A stretch of DNA of 64,000 nucleotides from Bradyrhizobium canariense. GTDB taxonomy: Bacteria > Pseudomonadota > Alphaproteobacteria > Rhizobiales > Xanthobacteraceae. The notes under the pieces were generated by a model that saw only the letters and a program-made list of their open reading frames with translations, ran no database searches and was not told where the DNA came from. Below, in pieces: positions 7,673-16,402 of this stretch (the first letter of the stretch is position 1; each line of letters starts with the position of its first letter). The DNA is taken from NCBI RefSeq assembly GCF_019402665.1, contig NZ_VSST01000036.1:1-64000 (forward strand), read 5' to 3'. The position numbers and the translations under genes were made by a program.

Positions 7673-9556
7673 TTACACTTGAGCCTGGAGCAGCGTATTC
7701 ATCATGCTCTGCACCACCGACATCACGTGGGCGTTGGCGGCATAGGCATTCTGCAGCTGGATCAGGTTCGACATCTCCGAGTCCAGGTTGACGCTGGAGG
7801 TCGAGTTGAACTTGGCCTGCAGCGTCGAGACCACGACGCTCTGGCCCTGCTGGAGCGCGGTCGCCTGGGTCGCAGCGTTGCCCTGAACGCTCAGGAACTG
7901 CTGGAGGTAGTTCGAGACGCTCCCGGTGAAGGGCTGGCTCGCCGAGCCCAGACCGGATTGCGGCGAATAGGAGAACACCGCCGAGGTGAGCTGCGAATAG
8001 AGATAGTCCGAGCGCGTGGTGTCGCCGGTGGGCGTCACCGGCGAGGTGTTGTAGACCGACAGCCTGGTCGGGTCGGTGGCGAGCTGCGTATTCACGGCGA
8101 TGCGTCCGGCAAGGCCGGTCATCTGCGAACCCGATGCCGTGATCGCGCCGGTGTAGAGCGCCTGCCCGCCATCGGTGAACAGCGGCAGTTGCGGATTGCC
8201 CGAGGTCAGCGACGAGATCGTCTTGGTGATCGAGGCCGAATTGACCTTGGCGAGGCCGCTGTTGTCGTCGGTCACCCGCAATGTGGTGGCCGTCGCCGGC
8301 GACGGGGCGGCGGCGAACGACAGATGCGAGCCGGCAAGCGCGGTGTTGAGCGCCGAGGCGATCGCGCTCATGCCGCCGGAGAAGTTCACCCCGATCTGCA
8401 TCGGATTGGCGTTGGTGGGGTTCTGCAGCGGCAGCGCCGCCGGATCAGTCACGTTGACCAGCGTGACCTGTCGCTTCGTGTTGGTGGTCGTGTCGGTGTA
8501 GCTGAAGTTGACGCTGTTGCCCGGCGCCGCCCCGGCAAGGTCGAGATCGAAGCCGGCCGGCGGGCCGGTGACCGTGCTGCCGGCCGTGGTCTTGTCCGAC
8601 AACGCGCTCGACATCGTTGCGGCGAACTGGTCGATCTGGTTCTGCGCCTGCACCAGCGTCTGGTCGCGCAGCTTCAGATCGGCCGCGATCTGGCCCGAAG
8701 ACACCACGCTGTTGGCGACGACGTCGACCGAGGATCCGTTCGGGAGCTTGATGTTGAACGCGCCGACGCCGGATTTGGCCGGATCGATGTTGTAGAGCGA
8801 AGTCGCCGACAGCGCACCGGCGGACGCAAAGGTGAATTGCGAGGCCAGCCCGGCGCCGACCAGCTGGATACCGGTGGTGGTGTAAATGTTGGCCTGATTG
8901 GACCCGTCGACGGTGACGTGGACGTCGACATATTTCGACAGGTTATTGATGGCCTGGTCGCGCTGGTCCATCAACGTCGCAGCCGAGGGGTCGTGTTCCG
9001 ACAGGCCCTGGAGTCTGGAGTTGATGTCGGCGACTTGCTGCATCGCCGCGTTGGCAGCTATCGCCGAGGTGCTGAGATCCTGCTCGACGTTGGAGCGCAG
9101 CGACTGGATGCCCTTGGTGGTGAGGTTGAGCTGCTGCGCCAGCGTCTGCGCGGCGCCGAGCGCAACCGTTTGCGCCGACGACGAGCCCGCGTTGGTCGAC
9201 AACGCCTGCAGCGCCGTGGTGAAACTGTTCAGCGCGGTTTCGAGCGTACCGCTGTTGCCGGGCGTGCCATAGACATTCTGAAGCTGCTTCAGAATGTTGG
9301 CCATCTGGTCGGCGTAGCCGCCGCCGCCGGTCTCGGTGCGCAGCTGCTTCTGCACATAGGTGTCGAGCTCGCGGCTGACGCCGGTCGTCGTCACCGTCGA
9401 GCCGAAGTCGCCGGTGGTGACCTCGATCTGGTTCGGCGTCTGGACGACGTAACCCGGCGTCTGCGAGTTGGCGACGTTCGAGGAAACGATCGAGAGCGCA
9501 GCCTGATTGGCACGCAGACCGCTCATCGCACTGGCGAGGGCTGAACTCAAACCCAT
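7673..9556 (-). CDS. flgK: Flagellar hook-associated protein FlgK (HAP1)
   Basis: A 627-residue hook-associated protein 1. The N-terminus (SSALASAMSGLRANQAALSI, then SSNVANSQTPGY) is the canonical rod/hook/HAP N-domain with the ANxxTPGY-type motif. The C-terminus (SSVNLDSEMSNLIQLQNAYAANAHV) is the matching C-domain. It forms the first junction ring on the hook and is exported by the flagellar type III system. Residues ~330-430 (TGP..., DLAGAAPGN..., SALNTAL) resemble residues ~221-318 of the adjacent FlgL, suggesting a shared surface module. It lies between flgE (35 nt gap) and flgL (21 nt gap), so the three are probably co-transcribed. Confidence 0.93.
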   Translation of the reverse strand: MGLSSALASAMSGLRANQAALSIVSSNVANSQTPGYVVQTPNQIEVTTGDFGSTVTTTGVSRELDTYVQKQLRTETGGGGYADQMANILKQLQNVYGTPGNSGTLETALNSFTTALQALSTNAGSSSAQTVALGAAQTLAQQLNLTTKGIQSLRSNVEQDLSTSAIAANAAMQQVADINSRLQGLSEHDPSAATLMDQRDQAINNLSKYVDVHVTVDGSNQANIYTTTGIQLVGAGLASQFTFASAGALSATSLYNIDPAKSGVGAFNIKLPNGSSVDVVANSVVSSGQIAADLKLRDQTLVQAQNQIDQFAATMSSALSDKTTAGSTVTGPPAGFDLDLAGAAPGNSVNFSYTDTTTNTKRQVTLVNVTDPAALPLQNPTNANPMQIGVNFSGGMSAIASALNTALAGSHLSFAAAPSPATATTLRVTDDNSGLAKVNSASITKTISSLTSGNPQLPLFTDGGQALYTGAITASGSQMTGLAGRIAVNTQLATDPTRLSVYNTSPVTPTGDTTRSDYLYSQLTSAVFSYSPQSGLGSASQPFTGSVSNYLQQFLSVQGNAATQATALQQGQSVVVSTLQAKFNSTSSVNLDSEMSNLIQLQNAYAANAHVMSVVQSMMNTLLQAQV

Positions 9557-9591
9557 GTTGACTTGCCGCCTTTGGTTACGTCACGCCCCAA

Positions 9592-11874
9592 TCAGCGCAA
9601 CACGTTCAAGAGGTCCTGCACCATCGTATTCGCCGTCGTGATCACCTTCGTGTTGGCCGAATAGGCCTGCTGGGTCACGATCAGCTTGGTGAATTCGTCG
9701 GCGATGTCGGTGTTCGAGCCTTCCAGCGACGAGCCGCTGATCGAACCGGAAGCGCCATCGATCGCGGCGCCGGACTGTTCGGTCGCTGAGTAAGCGCCGC
9801 CGTCCTGCGCCTTCAGGTAGTTGGTGCCGTTGAAGTGCGACAACGAGACCTGTGCGAGGTCGAGGTTTTGGCCGTTGGAGAAAGTCCCGACCACGAGGCC
9901 GTTGTTGTTGACGGCGACCGAGCGAAGCTGACCGGCGGCATAGCCGTTCTGGGTGATGGTGTTGATGGTGACCGCGCCGCTGGTGCTGGCATATTGCGTC
10001 AGTCCGCCCGAGGAGATATTGAAAGAGACCGAGCCCAGCGATTGGCCGCTGACGCTGACGTTGTTGATGGTGATACCCGAGCCGCTCGGCGAGGTCAGCG
10101 AGCCGTCGGCGGCAAAGGTGAAGGCCTGGCCGGTATTGACCCAGCCGACGGTCGTGCCGGTCGCATTCGGGTCGGTCTGGTAGAACATGTTCCAGCTATC
10201 GGCATGGCCCGCGCCCAGCGAGGCGCTGTCGGTCTTGGCCCAGCGCAATTGCAGGTTCACCGGCGTGCCGGCCGCGTTGTAGGCGGTCACCGCGCCACCG
10301 CTGATCGATTCCTTGGTGAAGGTGGCGATGTCATTGCCGATCACGCCGCCGGTACCGGCAACGCCACCACCGTCACGATTCTTGGCGATGGTCGAGGTGA
10401 AGCCGAGCGCGGCGAAGGCTGCGCTGTTGGAGCTCGCCACCGAGAGGTTGGAAGCTGTGCCGGTGTTCAGCGTGATCACGCCGCCACTGCTGACCGACGA
10501 CCCCGTTGCACCGGCGAGAGCGTCGATCTTGCCGAGCAGCATCGTGATGTTATCCGTGATATTGATCTGGTTCGGGCCTGATGCGCCGGAGGCCATGAAT
10601 GTCAGCGTCTGACCGTTGACAGTGATCGTGTCGGGAGGAACCACGGGCGGACCTACTGACCCCGCCTGGAAGCCCGATGTGAGCACCTCGGCGCCGCCGG
10701 CCGCCGCCGCGCCGCTCAGCACGGTGGCGCCCGAGATCGCGGGCGAGGACAGCACGTTGCCGCCGCGCGTTACGCTGCTGATGCCAAGCGCCGTGGCCGC
10801 CTGGCCGCTACCAACCGGTACGTCGGTGCTGGTGCCGCTGGAGATCACGATGTTGCCGCTGGCGTTGAGCGAGGCGCTAACGCCGGGGCCGCCGGCCAAC
10901 TGGATAGCGGTGATGATGTCGGACACCTTTGTGGTCGTACCCACGCCGAGACCAATCGCGGTACCGCCAAGGCCGTCGGGCGTGCTGGTCAAGCTGCCAT
11001 CGAAGACGATATTGTGACCGTTGACGACCAGTGTCTGGCCGACCAGCTGGGTGAGAGTGGTGGAGGCGAGATGGGTGCCGGCGGCGCTATTCAAAGACGT
11101 GTTCGTGGATGCCACGGCGGAGGAGTTGTTTTGGAGCGCAACTGCGCCCGTCGCGGTGGTCGACGAGTAGGGTGAACGGATATTGCCGGTTGCAGCAGCC
11201 CCGGACGTTGTCGCGTTTGCATACGGCGGAGGCGGCGTGCCGACCGGCAGCGGGTTGGCCGCGAAGTCCGACGGGTTCAGTCCGCCGGCCGCCAGCAGCG
11301 TCTTGGTTGCCGCCGTCGTGCTCGCCACGGTGTTCGGCTGGGTCGGCAGGTTCGCCGCGTACTGGATCGAGGTGGTCGCCTGCGCCGGGATGAAGTTGTT
11401 CTGGAATTTCAGGACTGTCGCGACGTTGCCTTGCGGGTTGCCCGTCTTCGGGTCGACCGTGACGCCCATCAAATAGTAGCCGGCGCCGTTGACCAGATTG
11501 CCGTTGGCATTGAGCTGGAAGTCGCCGCGGCGGGTGTAATAAGTGACGCCGCTGAACACCGGCGCGTTGTCGACGACGCCCGTCGCCTTCTGGATCGAGA
11601 AGAAGCCGTCGCCGGTGATCGCCATGTTGGTGGCGACGCTGGAGCCCGAGATCGTCCCCTGCGTGGTGATGGTGGCCTTGGCGTTGGCGGTCACGCCGCC
11701 CGCGACCTGCTTGCTCGGGACCGATGAGTCGGGAATGAGATCGACGAAGCTGGTGCCGATGCCCTTGTAGGCGGTGGTGGATGAGTTCGCGATGTTGCCG
11801 GAAATGTTCTGCAGCGCGTAGGACTGCGCCTGCAGGCCACCCACCGAGGTGTTCATTGCATCGAAGATACCCAT
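9592..11874 (-). CDS. flgE: Flagellar hook protein FlgE, enlarged
   Basis: A 760-residue hook protein, nearly twice the size of enteric FlgE. The N-terminus (MGIFDAMNTSVGGLQAQSYA, SGNIANSSTTAYKG) and C-terminus (SNTDIADEFTKLIVTQQAYSANTKVI) are diagnostic of the flagellar rod/hook family. A FlgE D1-type region follows at ~85-180. Residues ~229-495 are an insertion with two flagellin_IN-like modules, almost the same as one in FlgL. Residues ~515-690 carry the rest of the hook D2-type domain. It polymerises into the universal joint outside the cell. It is first of flgE-flgK-flgL and is separated from msrB by a minus-strand terminator. Confidence 0.93.
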   Translation of the reverse strand: MGIFDAMNTSVGGLQAQSYALQNISGNIANSSTTAYKGIGTSFVDLIPDSSVPSKQVAGGVTANAKATITTQGTISGSSVATNMAITGDGFFSIQKATGVVDNAPVFSGVTYYTRRGDFQLNANGNLVNGAGYYLMGVTVDPKTGNPQGNVATVLKFQNNFIPAQATTSIQYAANLPTQPNTVASTTAATKTLLAAGGLNPSDFAANPLPVGTPPPPYANATTSGAAATGNIRSPYSSTTATGAVALQNNSSAVASTNTSLNSAAGTHLASTTLTQLVGQTLVVNGHNIVFDGSLTSTPDGLGGTAIGLGVGTTTKVSDIITAIQLAGGPGVSASLNASGNIVISSGTSTDVPVGSGQAATALGISSVTRGGNVLSSPAISGATVLSGAAAAGGAEVLTSGFQAGSVGPPVVPPDTITVNGQTLTFMASGASGPNQINITDNITMLLGKIDALAGATGSSVSSGGVITLNTGTASNLSVASSNSAAFAALGFTSTIAKNRDGGGVAGTGGVIGNDIATFTKESISGGAVTAYNAAGTPVNLQLRWAKTDSASLGAGHADSWNMFYQTDPNATGTTVGWVNTGQAFTFAADGSLTSPSGSGITINNVSVSGQSLGSVSFNISSGGLTQYASTSGAVTINTITQNGYAAGQLRSVAVNNNGLVVGTFSNGQNLDLAQVSLSHFNGTNYLKAQDGGAYSATEQSGAAIDGASGSISGSSLEGSNTDIADEFTKLIVTQQAYSANTKVITTANTMVQDLLNVLR
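10390..11190 (-). repeat. Inserted domain in FlgE, paralogous to FlgL insertion
   Basis: Codes FlgE residues ~229-495. It aligns with FlgL ~335-610, starting at GNIRS/GNLRS and ending at AALGFTS/SALGFTT, including ungapped stretches of high nucleotide identity around 10540-10640 versus 5985-6085. Confidence 0.8.
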
Positions 11875-11985
11875 AACTTTGTCTCCAGATCCGATCTCGG
11901 CGGCCGGTCGACCATGGCCGCAGTCGGAGGAGACTGTCGCAAGGGCTATGCCAATGCGGGTTTTCTCAAAAAATCAATGGCTTAA

Positions 11986-12014
11986 TGAAAAAGCCCCGGT
12001 CTGATGACCGGGGC
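11986..12014 (-). terminator. Intrinsic terminator after msrB
   Basis: A perfect 9-bp stem (GCCCCGGTC/GACCGGGGC) with a 4-nt loop is followed on the minus strand by TTTTTC. It separates msrB from flgE. The remaining bases of the 11875-12166 gap contain a second short palindrome near 12018-12045 and no gene. Confidence 0.75.
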
Positions 12015-12166
12015 ACAATTGCCGGGACCGGCAACAATTGCCGGTACTTGCCTGTCATTCCGGGGCGGTCCACAAGACCGAACCCGGAATCTTGAGATTC
12101 TCAGGTGCGCAATTGCGCACCATAATTCGATGCTCATGCATCGCTCCGGAATGCTCCAGCGACGCC

Positions 12167-12679
12167 TTACGTCGCCGACGCCGCCGCGGGGTGGAAGACC
12201 AGCCCGAAACCGTCGATGCAGTAGCGTAGTCCGGTCGGCTTCGGACCGTCGTCGAAGACGTGGCCGAGATGGCCGCCGCAGCGCCGGCAATGCACCTCGG
12301 TGCGGAGCATACCAAAGGTGCGATCCTCGGTCTTGCCGACATTGCCCTCGATCGGCTGGTAGAAGCTCGGCCAGCCCGTGCCGCTCTCGAATTTGGTGTC
12401 GGAGGCGAACAGCGGCAGGTCGCAGCCGGCGCAGGCGAAAACGCCCTTGCGGTGCTCCCCAAGCAGCGGGCTGGAGCCCGGCCGCTCGGTGCCCTCCTTG
12501 CGCAGGATCTCATATTGCTGCGGCGTGAGCTGGGCACGCCATTCGGCGTCGGTCTTCTCGATCTCGAATTTTTGCGCGGCTTTCTCTCCAGCCTCCGCGG
12601 GCGATGCTCTGAGCCAGCGGAAGGCCGCAAGGCCGAACAGGCCGGCGACAGTCGTCAACAGGATGCGGCGGTCAAACAT
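12167..12679 (-). CDS. msrB: Peptide-methionine (R)-S-oxide reductase MsrB, exported or membrane-anchored
   Basis: Reduces methionine-R-sulfoxide in proteins. The MsrB fold is clear: zinc cysteines in CAGC and CRRC, the GTGWPSF motif, and the C-terminal GLRYCIDG carrying the catalytic cysteine (usually RYCIN). The N-terminus is FDRRILLTTVAGLFGLAAF, a basic start followed by a hydrophobic segment. This indicates export, possibly by Tat, or an inner-membrane anchor facing the periplasm. I chose the second ATG (12679) because GGAG stands just upstream; an ATG at 12691 adds four residues. A terminator follows. Periplasmic repair of oxidised proteins is the likely role. Confidence 0.9.
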   Translation of the reverse strand: MFDRRILLTTVAGLFGLAAFRWLRASPAEAGEKAAQKFEIEKTDAEWRAQLTPQQYEILRKEGTERPGSSPLLGEHRKGVFACAGCDLPLFASDTKFESGTGWPSFYQPIEGNVGKTEDRTFGMLRTEVHCRRCGGHLGHVFDDGPKPTGLRYCIDGFGLVFHPAAASAT

Positions 12680-12735
12680 CTCATTCTCCATGCGGGAGCG
12701 TCTACGCCCTGAGATACGGGCTCTCGCGGCTAACG

Positions 12736-14235
12736 TTACACTTCCGGGCGGGATTTTTCTCGGGTCTCTTGCGAGACGCTGTCGTCGCGCGAGGCCGGTT
12801 CCGGGGCTGGTTCGACCGCGTTGGACCCAGTTTTCGGCGGCTGGGCAAGCCGCGGCCTGACGCCTGACGGCGGCCGGCGCGGACCGGTGCCCGCGGCCCG
12901 GTTGGCTTCGGCCAGCCGCGCCTCGCGTTCCCGGTCCTTGACCCTGGCACGTTCACGATAGCGGGCAAGCGAGCCTGCGGCGGCGGAACTCGCCCTGCCC
13001 CAGATTCCGACCAATTGGCCGGCAACCCGCCCCGTCGTTCCCCCCGCCCAGACCAGCTCGAACGGTGAGAACAGCTTCCAGCGCTCGTCGCCCCACAGGA
13101 TGCTGCGCGCGATCATCTGCCCGGCCATGGCCGAGGTGTTCATGCCCTGGCGGCCGAACCCGCTGGCCACCCACAGGCCTTTGCGTAACTGGCCGATCTG
13201 CGGCATGCCATGCACGGTCTGGCCCGTGGCGCCGCCGAACATGTCGGTGATCTCGACATTGCCGAACTGAGGGAAGATCGACCGGATCCGCCGCCTGACG
13301 GCGCCTGCAAAGCGCTGCGGCCGTGCGGCCCAGGTGGTCTCCGCACTTTCCCACATCAGCCGGTCGCCGTCGACGATCCGGAAATGATCGACGCCGTCGG
13401 AATCCCTCACCGATCCCTTGAAGGCGATGATCTCGTGCACGCGCTCGCCGAGCGGCGCGGTGATGCCGGCATAGCGCCAGACCGGCAGCAGCGTCTCCGA
13501 CAGGCGCCGCAAGGGCGCGCCGAGATGGATGTTGCCGGCGAGCACGATATGGGTGGCGCGCAGCCGCGCCGAGGGCGTGACGATCCGCTTGCGGATGCCG
13601 GAATGATCGATGCTGACGACCGGCGTATCCTCGAAGATGCGCGCTCCCGCCCGTCGCGCCAGCGCCGCGAGGCCATGCACATATTTGCGGCCGTCGACCT
13701 GGAACGCCCTGGGATAGTAGACGCCGTGGAAGTAGTGATCGGTCTTGAGCACCTCGCGGACGCGATCAACCTGCCAGCCCTCGGCCTCGGTGTCGAAATC
13801 CTCGTTCAGCATCTGCAAACGGCTGATCAGCCGGTCGCCGGCACCGACGTTGGAGACCTCGAGCACACCGTCGGTCGGGCGGATCCCGGGCATGTTCTCC
13901 TCGGTGGCGTTGGCCCGGACGAACTCGGCGCCCGCTTTCGACAGCGTCCACAATTCCCGCGCGTCCTCGAAGCCGATGCGCTCGATCAGTTCGGCGAGCG
14001 GCAGCGCGAAGCCCGGCATCACGGTGCCGAGCTGATTGCCGGAAGCGTTCCAGCCGATGTGGCGGCCCTCGAGCACCGCGACGCTGGCCCCCAGCCGGGC
14101 CGCCTCCAGCGCGATGGACAGTCCGGCAAGCCCGGCCCCGATGACGCAGATATCGGCATCGAGGTCGAACGACAGCCGCGCCCGGTCGCGAAAGCCGGCT
14201 TCTTCCTGGGACACGCTTGTGAAAGTCTCGCTCAT
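12736..14235 (-). CDS. FAD-dependent oxidoreductase, DAO/PuuB-like
   Basis: A 499-residue DAO-family flavoprotein. The FAD-binding Rossmann motif is CVIGAGLAGLSIALEAARLG (from about residue 30), and the C-terminal flavin motif GLWVASGFGRQGMNTSAMAG fits gamma-glutamylputrescine oxidase-like enzymes that oxidise secondary or primary amines. The last ~90 residues are basic, proline-rich and probably disordered, an extension beyond the catalytic fold. It lies upstream of msrB (57 nt gap), possibly the same transcript. The substrate cannot be told from sequence; amine oxidation is inferred from family resemblance. Confidence 0.8.
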   Translation of the reverse strand: MSETFTSVSQEEAGFRDRARLSFDLDADICVIGAGLAGLSIALEAARLGASVAVLEGRHIGWNASGNQLGTVMPGFALPLAELIERIGFEDARELWTLSKAGAEFVRANATEENMPGIRPTDGVLEVSNVGAGDRLISRLQMLNEDFDTEAEGWQVDRVREVLKTDHYFHGVYYPRAFQVDGRKYVHGLAALARRAGARIFEDTPVVSIDHSGIRKRIVTPSARLRATHIVLAGNIHLGAPLRRLSETLLPVWRYAGITAPLGERVHEIIAFKGSVRDSDGVDHFRIVDGDRLMWESAETTWAARPQRFAGAVRRRIRSIFPQFGNVEITDMFGGATGQTVHGMPQIGQLRKGLWVASGFGRQGMNTSAMAGQMIARSILWGDERWKLFSPFELVWAGGTTGRVAGQLVGIWGRASSAAAGSLARYRERARVKDREREARLAEANRAAGTGPRRPPSGVRPRLAQPPKTGSNAVEPAPEPASRDDSVSQETREKSRPEV

Positions 14236-14247
14236 GTCGTTTTCTTA

Positions 14248-14297
14248 GAGCATGATCCGGAAAGGTGTGCAGCGGTTTTCCGAAAGGACCATGCTCC
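14248..14297. repeat. Palindromic intergenic repeat, family A copy 1
   Basis: Imperfect inverted repeat opening GAGCATGATCCGGAAA and closing TTTCCGAAAGGACCATGCTC. A second copy of the family is at 23604-23653. Confidence 0.75.
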
Positions 14298-14309
14298 AAA
14301 CAATAACCT

Positions 14310-14349
14310 AAAGCGCGATGACGATTCGCCCTAATCTCATCGCGCTTTA
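14310..14349. repeat. Inverted repeat AAAGCGCGATGA...TCATCGCGCTTT
   Basis: A perfect 12-bp arm pair around a 16-nt centre, between the oxidoreductase gene and sixA. It resembles a common Bradyrhizobium intergenic palindrome (recalled, not searched). Confidence 0.75.
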
Positions 14350-14444
14350 AAAGACCGAGCGGCCGCTTGTCACCTTGTCCTCAACCGGCGCCTGTAGATT
14401 ATCCTCTCAGATTATCCTTGGACGCGTAACGATTCGAGAATGCC

Positions 14445-14978
14445 ATGCGCCGTTTGCTGCTGCTGCGTCACGCCAAGACCGAGACCGACGCGCCGAGCGG
14501 CCGTGACCAGGACCGCCGACTCGACGACCGCGGCCACAAGGATGCCGCCGAGATCGGCGATTGGATGGCCTCCCATCCCCCCTTTCCCGAGGCCGTACTG
14601 GTATCGCATGCCGTCCGGGCTCGGCAGACCTGGGACATTGCTTGGGAGACCATGAAGGACCGCGTCGCCGCGCCGCAGGTCGAGGTCCTGCCGGAACTCT
14701 ACGCCGCCGATCCCGCCCAGATCCTGGAATCCATTCGCACTGCAACCATTCCGGCTGATCCGAGGCAATTGCTGCTGGTCGGCCACAATCCGGGCATGCA
14801 CGAGATCGCCCTGATGCTGACGGGCGGAGGCGATCCGGCCGCCGCCAAGGCGCTCGCCGACAACCTGCCCACGTCGGGGCTTGCGATCTTCGACTTTGAC
14901 GTCAAGGATTGGGGTGACGTGGCTTACCGCCGTGGCAAGCTGGTGTTGTTCGTCAGTCCAAAGCTGCTTCGAAGTTAA
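14445..14978 (+). CDS. SixA-type histidine phosphatase
   Basis: A 177-residue histidine phosphatase. The catalytic RHG-like motif is LLLRHAKTE (R8-H9), with the second histidine in VGHNPG (H114) and the conserved SHAVRARQTW segment. Length and the RHAKT signature fit the SixA branch, which dephosphorylates phosphohistidine in Hpt or phosphotransferase proteins, or acts on small phosphates. It starts about 200 bp from the divergent oxidoreductase gene, across two palindromic repeats. An orphan Hpt protein lies far away at 37.7-38.1 kb; a link is only a guess. Confidence 0.85.
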   Translation: MRRLLLLRHAKTETDAPSGRDQDRRLDDRGHKDAAEIGDWMASHPPFPEAVLVSHAVRARQTWDIAWETMKDRVAAPQVEVLPELYAADPAQILESIRTATIPADPRQLLLVGHNPGMHEIALMLTGGGDPAAAKALADNLPTSGLAIFDFDVKDWGDVAYRRGKLVLFVSPKLLRS

Positions 14979-15048
14979 GGCTGCTTCGATCGGGTTGATC
15001 GCGCGACGTGCCGGCAAGACGTCCTGACTGAAAGATTTGGAGGCGCAG

Positions 15049-15474
15049 ATGTTCAAGTCCATCCTCGTGCCCATCGACCTCGCCGACACCGATCTCGCCA
15101 AGCCGGCAATCGCGACCGCGGCAACGCTGTCGCAGACCTGGAGCGGCGTGGTGCGCCTGCTCAACGTGCTGCCGATGACGCCGGTGATGCTGGCCGAATA
15201 CGTGCCGGCCGATTTCGACGAACAGCAACGCCAGACCTCGGAAGAAGCCCTCGCCATCGTCGCACGCGAGTCCGGCATCGAGCCATCCCGCATCTCCAGC
15301 GTGGTGCGCCAGGGCGGCATCTATCACGAGATCCTGGAGGAAGCCGTGCACATGAAGGCCGAGCTGATCGTGATGACCTCGCACCGGCCGGCGATGCGCA
15401 CCTATTTCCTGGGCTCCAATGCCGGGCACGTCGTGCGCTATGCAAAATGCTCTGTGCTGGTGGTAAGGCACTGA
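15049..15474 (+). CDS. Universal stress protein (UspA family)
   Basis: A 141-residue UspA-domain protein. It begins FKSILVPIDLAD and ends with the nucleotide-binding loop and last strand: MTSHRP, FLGSNAGHVVRYAKCSVLVVRH, which corresponds to the G2xG9xG(S/T) ATP-binding signature in relaxed form. The start is ATG at 15049, with GGAGG five nt upstream; a TTG four codons earlier is less likely because it lies within the Shine-Dalgarno region. It follows sixA by 70 nt on the same strand and probably functions in stress physiology. Confidence 0.88.
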   Translation: MFKSILVPIDLADTDLAKPAIATAATLSQTWSGVVRLLNVLPMTPVMLAEYVPADFDEQQRQTSEEALAIVARESGIEPSRISSVVRQGGIYHEILEEAVHMKAELIVMTSHRPAMRTYFLGSNAGHVVRYAKCSVLVVRH

Positions 15475-15485
15475 GGGCTCTGTTC

Positions 15486-15572
15486 GTAGCCCGGATGGAG
15501 CGCAGCGCAATCCGGAGCCGCTGTGCCCGCACGGATGGAATCCCGGATTGCGCTGCGCTCCATCCGGGCTAC
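15486..15572. repeat. Palindromic intergenic repeat, family B copy 1
   Basis: Arms AGCCCGGATGGAGCGCAGCG and its reverse complement (ending CTCCATCCGGGCT) flank a short centre. A second copy is at 62493-62573. Confidence 0.8.
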
Positions 15573-15599
15573 AAGATATCGCGTTGCCCGTCGGGCAAA

Positions 15600-16205
15600 A
15601 CACCCGAACTGCAGGTCAATGCGCGCCGCGAAAAATATTCCACTTTACCGAAATTCGGAAATCACGTATGTGTCGCGGCAACCCGGCCCAAGGAAGAGGG
15701 GCTATCGCGATCGTCACGAACGCGGGCCGGGTGGCGGCGGACGCTGGGAAACACCGGCGCGAATGGTTTCGCAGGGCGGGCAACCGTGAGCGAAGGCGTC
15801 GCGCACACGACCGGTGTGATCCGCGTACGGCAAAACCGTGTCGTCCTGACGCCCGGGGTCTGTGCGTCAAGTCTTGTGGTGATGTGGCGGCCCGACCGGG
15901 CACGCAGCATCAGCGATCCATGAGGCGACGGGGGCAATAGTGCATCGCTCCCCGGGGAGAGCACGGCATAAGCCGTAAAACCGCTGCGCAGGGAAGGCCG
16001 GACGTTTTGGCTTCACCTGTATGCCGCTGTGCAGACTTCTTACTGCAATTTCGCACAGTGGATCGCGGGTGCCAGCCGGCGCCCGTTCTTCCCTGCGCCC
16101 TCTTTCTAGGAGGGCAAGGCGACGAAGCAAAGCTCGGGCGAAACAAGCCGCGAGGATGCGAAGCTGTGTCTGCGGTGGAAGCGCGAGCTAAAGTAGCGAC
16201 AGTGC
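15600..16205. repeat. Long non-coding interspersed element (probable)
   Basis: About 600 bp with no convincing gene on either strand; the reading frames present lack family features and a plausible ribosome site. The sequence, notably the part around 15940-16140 with clustered short palindromes, resembles from memory a long repeat found in many Bradyrhizobium intergenic regions. Its copy number cannot be checked here. Confidence 0.45.
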
Positions 16206-16218
16206 TACCCACAAACGC

Positions 16219-16329
16219 CGTCATTGCGCGCGCAGCGACTTGTCCGCCGAAGCTTCAGCGAAGGCGGAAGCAATCCAGAGTCTTTCCGCGGAGGGATTCT
16301 GGATTGCTTCGCTGCGCTCGCAATGACGA
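16219..16329. repeat. Palindromic intergenic repeat (CGTCATTGCG family)
   Basis: Opens CGTCATTGCGCGCGCAGCGA and closes with TCGCTGCGCTCGCAATGACG. The internal arms GGCGGAAGCAATCCAGA and TCTGGATTGCTTCGC also pair. Confidence 0.75.
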
Positions 16330-16402
16330 TGTCGAAGCAGGTGTGCCTGAAAACTCAGTCTGGTGCCCCGGACGCAGCGCGTCCGGGACAAGAGCGAAAC
16401 GC

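Noticed and set aside
6458..9544. 1028-codon plus-strand frame opposite flgL and flgK
   Set aside because: Antisense to two well-supported flagellar genes, Arg/Asp/Gly-rich composition, no recognisable domain.
15447..15940. Several overlapping plus-strand frames after the universal stress gene
   Set aside because: They run through palindromic repeats and share shadow composition; no frame has a plausible start signal or domain.
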